NCBI GenBank assembly: GCA_029688955.1
Contig: JARUKZ010000002.1
Coordinates: 62,001-126,000 of the forward strand
Length of the DNA stretch: 64,000 nucleotides
Origin: Chitinispirillales bacterium ANBcel5
GTDB taxonomy: Bacteria; Fibrobacterota; Chitinivibrionia; Chitinivibrionales; Chitinispirillaceae
Direction: 5' to 3'
Shown here: positions 59,401 through 64,000 of the stretch, in pieces
Layout: each line of letters opens with the position of its first letter
Position numbering within the stretch: position 1 is the first letter of the stretch
Program-made: the position numbers and the translations under genes
The notes under the pieces: generated by a model
What the model was told of the DNA's origin: nothing
The model's database searches: none
Seen by the model: the letters and a program-made list of their open reading frames with translations, nothing else

Positions 59401-60958
59401 GAGCAAACATTTGTTTGAAGTACCAGTAAAGCAAATGAGGCTTCTCTGAAAATACGGCCAATGGTTGATCAGACCCCATCGATCCCTTAGGTTCCTGTTC
59501 GAATACAGCCATGTTGTTTAGTATGACCTTTTCATCTTCCCTTGTGTAACCAAACAGCATTTGTCTCTTTTTTAAACTGCTTTCATCAGGTAGAACAGGT
59601 GTAGCTGCATTATTTCCATAAAGATCTATTCTGTTTTCTTCAACCCATCTTCGATAGGGCTTTCGCCTGGCAAGTGCTAATTTTATTTCACAGTTTTTTC
59701 GTAATGTTTTTGCCTCTGTATCAGCCAGAATGATTTGTCCGGGTCTTAATGCGCCCATTTCCTTTACAGTTTCGGGAGGCAAGTCAACAACACCGGTTTC
59801 AGATGCCAGCACCATGAACCCATCATGAGTAATCGTATAGCGTGCAGGTCTTAAACCATTACGATCAAGTATTGCACCGACACTTTTTCCATCTGTAAAA
59901 ACAACTGTCGCGGGTCCATCCCACGGTTCCATCAAACCAGCATGATACTCAAAGAACCCACGCAGATCCGGCCCCATGGGATATTTCTCACCCCACCCCT
60001 GAGGAATCATCATAACAGCCGAATGGTGCATTTTACGGCCACAATGTGTAAAAAATTCCATTGCATTATCGAGCGCTGCAGAATCACTGCCTTCTTCCTC
60101 TATTACCGGAAGCATCTCTTGTAAAGTATCACCAAACACCTCTGATTCAAGTCCCTTCTCCCGGGCACCCATATTTGCGCGATTGCCTTTAATCGTATTA
60201 ATCTCCCCGTTATGGGCCAAACAACGAAATGGTTGAGCTAATCTCCATGAAGGAAAGGTGTTTGTGCTATATCGTTTATGAACTACCACCAGGGAACTCT
60301 CCATGAGTTTATCCTGCAAATCGGTATAAAACTCCGCCATTTGTGTTCCCTGAAGCATACCTTTGTAGATGATAGTCATGCAGGACAAACTTACGATATA
60401 GAAATCATCGATAGCTTTAGTTTCATTACGAACATTGTTGAGCCACATTTTTCTTACTACATACAGCTTCTGTTCTAATTCAAACTTTGTCATGCTATCA
60501 CTACTAATGAAGCACTGAAAAATAGAGGGGCTTTCGTTGCGGGCTTGCTGGCCTAAGACCTTTGGATTTACCGGCACTTCACGCCACCCTGTCACCTTCA
60601 ATCCTTGAGACTCAGCGGTCATCTCTCCGATTTTTATACACTTCTCTTTCAGTGCTTTGTTTTTCGGCAAAAAACACATACCCACACCGAAACCTGTATT
60701 TTGTGGCAAAACGATACCAAGCTTATCACATTCATTGCGGAAAAAACGTTCTGGTAATTGAAACAACAACCCTGCACCATCCCCGGTATTTGAATCTGCA
60801 CCGGTTGCCCCCCGGTGCATTAGATTCTTAAGTACCTCGATACCTTTTTCGATGATGCTGTGTGTTTTTTGTCCTTCAATATTAACCAGAAAGCCTACCC
60901 CGCAAGCGTCATGTTCATTTGCTGGATTGTAAAGCCCCTGTTTTTCTGGAAAACCCAT
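56444..60958 (-). CDS. gltB: Glutamate synthase large subunit
   Basis: 1504 aa. It turns glutamine and 2-oxoglutarate into two glutamates. The N-terminal amidotransferase domain uses Cys19 (DACGVGF) after an 18-residue propeptide. The FMN/synthase domain has [17 protein letters not shown] and [19 protein letters not shown]; the 3Fe-4S cysteines are in [17 protein letters not shown]. The C-terminal beta-helix has [20 protein letters not shown]. AGAGG lies six bases before the ATG. It follows glnN by 43 bp with no terminator between. Confidence 0.97.
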   Translation of the reverse strand: [1504 protein letters not shown]

Positions 60959-61001
60959 TTATTACCTCTTTAGATTAAGATAAAAACACATTCATCATTA
61001 T

Positions 61002-63086
61002 TTACACCATAAACAACATCTCTGCATATGACGGAAGAGGCCATATATCATTGGGGATCATTTTCTCAAGTGAATCAGCTGCATCACGCATCTTCTCCAT
61101 AGCACTCAATTTATTGATACCATCCAAATCGATACTTCTCTCCAAAACATCAATTCCTTTAACAAGATTATCCAGCTCAGAGCTGATAACCGTAAGGAGT
61201 TCTTTATTACCGGAAGCAGAAATGTTACATTTTTCCAGATTTATAATCGTCTCAGACAGTTGCAACTGATATCTAATGGCAGCAGGCATGATAATCGTTT
61301 TTGCCATATGAACAGCTGTTTTTGCCTCAATTGCAATCTGTTTTTCGTACTGTTCCATATACACTTCATAGCGTGATTCAAGTTCTGCCTCGCTTAAAAC
61401 ACCATACTTGGAAAAAAGATTCCTTATCTTTTCAGTTTGCAGAGGTTTAAGAGCTTCCGGGGTGACTGGAAGATTGGCTAACCCACGAGCTTTAGCCTCT
61501 GTAACCCAGTCATCGGTGTAATTATCTCCATCGAAAAGAATACGTTTGTGTTTTTTTACGATGCCCTGAAGCACTCCTGGCAGTACATCTGCTAAGTTTC
61601 CATCTTCAGCCATTTGCTTTTCAAGGCGAGTGCAAATCGTATCAAGCGCCTCAGCCATGATTGTATTCATAACCACATTTGGGCCGGCACAACTTTGTTT
61701 AGAACCCACAGCGCGAAACTCAAACTTATTACCCGTAAAAGCCAACGGTGATGTTCTGTTACGATCAGTAGTATGGCGTGGTAATAATGGCAGAGAAGAA
61801 ACCCCTAGTTCAATACTGTCACCCTTGCGGCTTGATCCTTTCACCCCATTTTCTATCTGTTTAATAATTTCCGTCAGATCATGACCGAGATACACTGACA
61901 TAATAGCAGGGGGGGCTTCGTTGGCCCCCAAACGATGATCATTTCCAGCCGAAGCAACCGAAGCACGCAAAAGCTCAGAATGATCATCGACTGCCTGTAT
62001 CAGTGCGCAAATCATAGTAAGAAACTTAGCATTTTCATGAGGATTTTTCCCAGGTGAAAGCCAGTTTTTCCCATCAGGGCCACATACTGCCCAGTTGTTA
62101 TGTTTTCCGGATCCATTAACTCCTGCAAATGGTTTTTCATGAAGCAAACAAACAAAGCCATGCTTATCCGCAACGCTTTGTAACACCTCCATGACTATCA
62201 TGTTGTGATCTACCGCGAGATTAAGCTCCTCAAAAACCGGGGCAAGTTCAAACTGTGCTGGTGCCACCTCATTGTGCCTTGTTTTGGCGGGTATTCCCAT
62301 ACGCCACAGCTCGTGGTCAAGATCAGTCATAAACTCCATAACCCTGAGTTTAATTGCTCCAAAATAATGATCTTCCATCTGCTGATGTTTTGCGGGAGAA
62401 CAACCAAATAACGTCCGACCAGTTTGAATCAGATCCAGCCTACGGCTTACTAATTTTTTATCGACCAAAAAGTACTCCTGCTCTGCACCAAGAGTAGCAT
62501 ATGCCCGTTTGCCTTTGTTATCTATACCAAACAGATTTCCCAGACGGCACAACTGCTTTGAAAGTGCATCCATTGATCGCAGCAAGGGTGTTTTTTTATC
62601 AAGCGCTTCTCCTTTATAGCCGCAAAATACAGTAGGTATACACAACACCCCCCCATTTGCACACTCTTTTATAAAGGCAGGACTGGTAGGATCCCAGGCA
62701 GTATACCCTCTTGCTTCGAAGGTTTCACGCAATCCGCCTGAAGGAAAACTGGAAGCATCAGGTTCACCCTGAATCAACTCTTTACCTGAAAACTTCATCA
62801 AGGCACCACCATCATGATTTGGAACCAAAAATGACTCATGTTTTTCGGCGGTAGCTCCGGTCAGGGGCTGAAACCAATGGGTAAAATGAGTTGCACCCAT
62901 CTCAAGGGCCCAGGTCTTCATTGCCTCCGCAACATCATCGGCTATTTCAGAATCCAGGGTATCCCCGGCTCTTATCGTTGCACTTAAAGATTCAAATGTG
63001 CCTTCGGAAAGATAATTACGCATCATTTTCATGTTAAACACATTTTCCCCAAACTCCTCTATTACTTTTTTTCCAAGAGTATCCAT
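61002..63086 (-). CDS. glnN: Glutamine synthetase, type III
   Basis: 694 aa, much longer than GSI and typical of GSIII (as in Bacteroides and Fibrobacter). It forms glutamine from glutamate, ammonia and ATP. Type III motifs include FTHWFQPLTGATAEKHESF, GGLRETFEARGYTAWD, KTRHNEVAPAQFELAP, GSGKHNNWA and GNDHRLGANEAPP. It heads the operon glnN-gltB-gltD-pyrG-purF. A sigma-54-type promoter is about 60 bases upstream, which fits nitrogen control. Confidence 0.97.
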   Translation of the reverse strand: MDTLGKKVIEEFGENVFNMKMMRNYLSEGTFESLSATIRAGDTLDSEIADDVAEAMKTWALEMGATHFTHWFQPLTGATAEKHESFLVPNHDGGALMKFSGKELIQGEPDASSFPSGGLRETFEARGYTAWDPTSPAFIKECANGGVLCIPTVFCGYKGEALDKKTPLLRSMDALSKQLCRLGNLFGIDNKGKRAYATLGAEQEYFLVDKKLVSRRLDLIQTGRTLFGCSPAKHQQMEDHYFGAIKLRVMEFMTDLDHELWRMGIPAKTRHNEVAPAQFELAPVFEELNLAVDHNMIVMEVLQSVADKHGFVCLLHEKPFAGVNGSGKHNNWAVCGPDGKNWLSPGKNPHENAKFLTMICALIQAVDDHSELLRASVASAGNDHRLGANEAPPAIMSVYLGHDLTEIIKQIENGVKGSSRKGDSIELGVSSLPLLPRHTTDRNRTSPLAFTGNKFEFRAVGSKQSCAGPNVVMNTIMAEALDTICTRLEKQMAEDGNLADVLPGVLQGIVKKHKRILFDGDNYTDDWVTEAKARGLANLPVTPEALKPLQTEKIRNLFSKYGVLSEAELESRYEVYMEQYEKQIAIEAKTAVHMAKTIIMPAAIRYQLQLSETIINLEKCNISASGNKELLTVISSELDNLVKGIDVLERSIDLDGINKLSAMEKMRDAADSLEKMIPNDIWPLPSYAEMLFMV

Positions 63087-63147
63087 TCTTACCTTACCCC
63101 CTGTTTTGTTTGAACAATAAGATTTTTACTTTTCATGTGCAAGTAAC

Positions 63148-63165
63148 AAGCAGAAAGCGTACCAA
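63148..63165 (-). promoter_or_regulatory. Putative sigma-54 (-24/-12) promoter of glnN
   Basis: Reading the minus strand from 63165, TTGGTACG, four bases, then CTGCTT. This matches the RpoN consensus (TTGGCACG, N4, TTGCA/T) at all but two key places and with the exact GG-to-GC spacing. Transcription would start near 63138, about 50 bases before the glnN ATG. Confidence 0.65.
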
Positions 63166-63448
63166 CCTTTTAAAGCTCATCATCAAACTGCTTAAGTGTT
63201 TGTATTTAGAGGGGTTATATTATCTTTACTAAATTTAACAAATTACACTATGGTTAAATTTTGTTACATAATTGTGCCCATCCAGCACGAGAATTACATT
63301 TTTGTATTACGCTGTAATCCACACCAAAGCAGCCAAACAAAAACCATCAAAAGTTATCTAAAAAGGCCAGTATTAGATCAATGAAGATAAGTGCCGATCG
63401 ATCAGATTCAGTGAATGAGAGAAGGAATGCAGATGTTCAGGAAAGGGG

Positions 63449-63488
63449 AAAGACCCGCACACTTACCTTAGCAGTGCACAGGGTCTTT
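63449..63488 (-). terminator. Hairpin after the methyltransferase gene, possible terminator
   Basis: An 8-bp outer stem AAAGACCC/GGGTCTTT encloses a short inner stem (CACT/AGTG). It begins 13 bases after the methyltransferase stop on the minus strand. The downstream bases are CCCCTTT, so the T run is weak. Confidence 0.45.
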
Positions 63489-63501
63489 AGAGCAGAAAAG
63501 C

Positions 63502-64000
63502 TTAATTAGTCTTTCTTAAGGGAGTGGTCCAAAGATACACAGTGCTCTGGCCACCACCTTCACGTCGAACCGTTGCTTTAACATCTGGCTCCACACCGGC
63601 CATATTAAATTCGTGAGAGACGATTCTTGATCCGGGTTTTAGTTTTTCAAGTTGTGGAATAAGCCGAACATTAAGATCGGGAAGAAGATACAGAGTGATA
63701 ACTGAAGCTTCACTCAAATCGAGTTCAAAAATATCCTTCTCCTCTATTGTAACAAGATCCTCAACCCCGGCTTCTTTTACGTTTTGAATCGATTTATCGA
63801 CCATTTCAGGATCAATTTCATATCCATACGCTCTAACACCCGCTTTTTTGGCAGCAGCAATAACGATCCGGCCATCTCCTGAGCCCAGATCGTACACTAC
63901 ATCATCTTCTTGTACATCAGCCAGCCTCAGCATTATTTCAACCACCTCGTGGGGTGTTGGAACATAATGAATATCAGGTGTACGCTGGGGCCTTCTGGCA
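63502..64000 (-). CDS. SAM-dependent methyltransferase, N terminus beyond right edge
   Basis: The last 165 codons are visible and the frame stays open to the right edge. An internal GTG at 63945 is not the true start, because the upstream frame reads RTPDIHYVPTPHEVV, a conserved lead-in of this family. The SAM site is VYDLGSGDGRIVIAAA, followed by YGYEIDPEMV. The end is VYLWTTPLRKTN. The target molecule is unknown; relatives are often exported class I methyltransferases. Confidence 0.82.
   Translation of the reverse strand, partial: ARRPQRTPDIHYVPTPHEVVEIMLRLADVQEDDVVYDLGSGDGRIVIAAAKKAGVRAYGYEIDPEMVDKSIQNVKEAGVEDLVTIEEKDIFELDLSEASVITLYLLPDLNVRLIPQLEKLKPGSRIVSHEFNMAGVEPDVKATVRREGGGQSTVYLWTTPLRKTN

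Larger units (their letters stand above)
63087..63501. other. Intergenic stretch upstream of glnN
   Basis: These 415 bases hold the sigma-54-type element at 63148-63165 and a hairpin at 63449-63488 just past the methyltransferase stop. The AT-rich middle (63170-63410) may carry activator sites for the sigma-54 promoter, but I see no clear repeat. A 62-codon plus-strand frame at 63196-63384 has no ribosome binding site. Confidence 0.6.

Noticed and set aside
63196-63384. 62-codon plus-strand frame upstream of glnN
   Set aside because: It starts at a GTG without a ribosome binding site, has no recognisable domain and lies in the glnN control region.

Overview
The window reads as a bacterial chromosome segment dominated by the transcription/translation core cluster, with metabolic operons on its right and carbohydrate enzymes on both sides. 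It has full bacterial ribosomal protein operons, encoded SecY/SecE, a glutamine synthetase of type III, a secreted polysaccharide-lyase-like protein with a C-terminal sorting-type domain, and an ion-antiporter operon of the Mrp/Mbh kind. Together these fit an anaerobic, polysaccharide-degrading member of the FCB group, with Fibrobacterota/Chitinispirillum-like bacteria as my best guess. That placement is inference; no rRNA gene is present to anchor it. GTG and TTG starts behind good ribosome binding sites are common here (rpoC, rplL, cysS, pyrG, rpsC, rpmJ, rpsE).

Layout. 1-1973 (minus): a truncated membrane-bound spermidine-synthase-like gene and a membrane-anchored AmmeMemoRadiSam-type radical SAM enzyme. 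2428-4993 (minus): tRNA-His with terminator, a secreted protein of unknown function, and a GH1 beta-glucosidase. 5049-36440 (minus): one co-directional block of about 31 kb that starts at a near-consensus promoter and runs tRNA-Thr, Tyr, Gly, Thr, tuf, rpmG, tRNA-Trp, secE, nusG, rplKAJL, rpoBC, rpsLG, fusA, then the S10, spc and alpha operons, ending with rplQ, fba and a terminator. The rpoBC, str, S10, spc and alpha operons are therefore fused head to tail. Perfect hairpins sit between rplL and rpoB, rpoC and rpsL, and rpsG and fusA; they probably tune transcription or RNA processing.

36481-41273 (minus): purM, cysS and clpP, preceded by a compact UvrD-like helicase. 41509-42642 (plus): secreted PL14-like protein, convergent with malQ (42657-44141). 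Then an Rrf2/IscR-like regulator is divergent from a ten-gene plus-strand operon (44875-49653): a PII-like protein, a PTS EIIA-like protein and eight small-to-large membrane subunits in the order E, F, G, A-prime, A-double-prime, B, C, D. This matches the antiporter half of archaeal membrane-bound hydrogenase rather than a standard seven-gene Mrp operon. A HAD phosphatase with its own terminator follows.

50982-63086 (minus): glnN (type III glutamine synthetase), gltB, gltD, pyrG, purF and an exported Pcm. The set makes glutamine and then uses it (glutamate synthase, CTP synthase, PRPP amidotransferase). A sigma-54-type -24/-12 element lies just upstream of glnN. The right edge cuts a SAM-dependent methyltransferase gene. 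No CRISPR array, rRNA, intact insertion sequence or prophage was seen.
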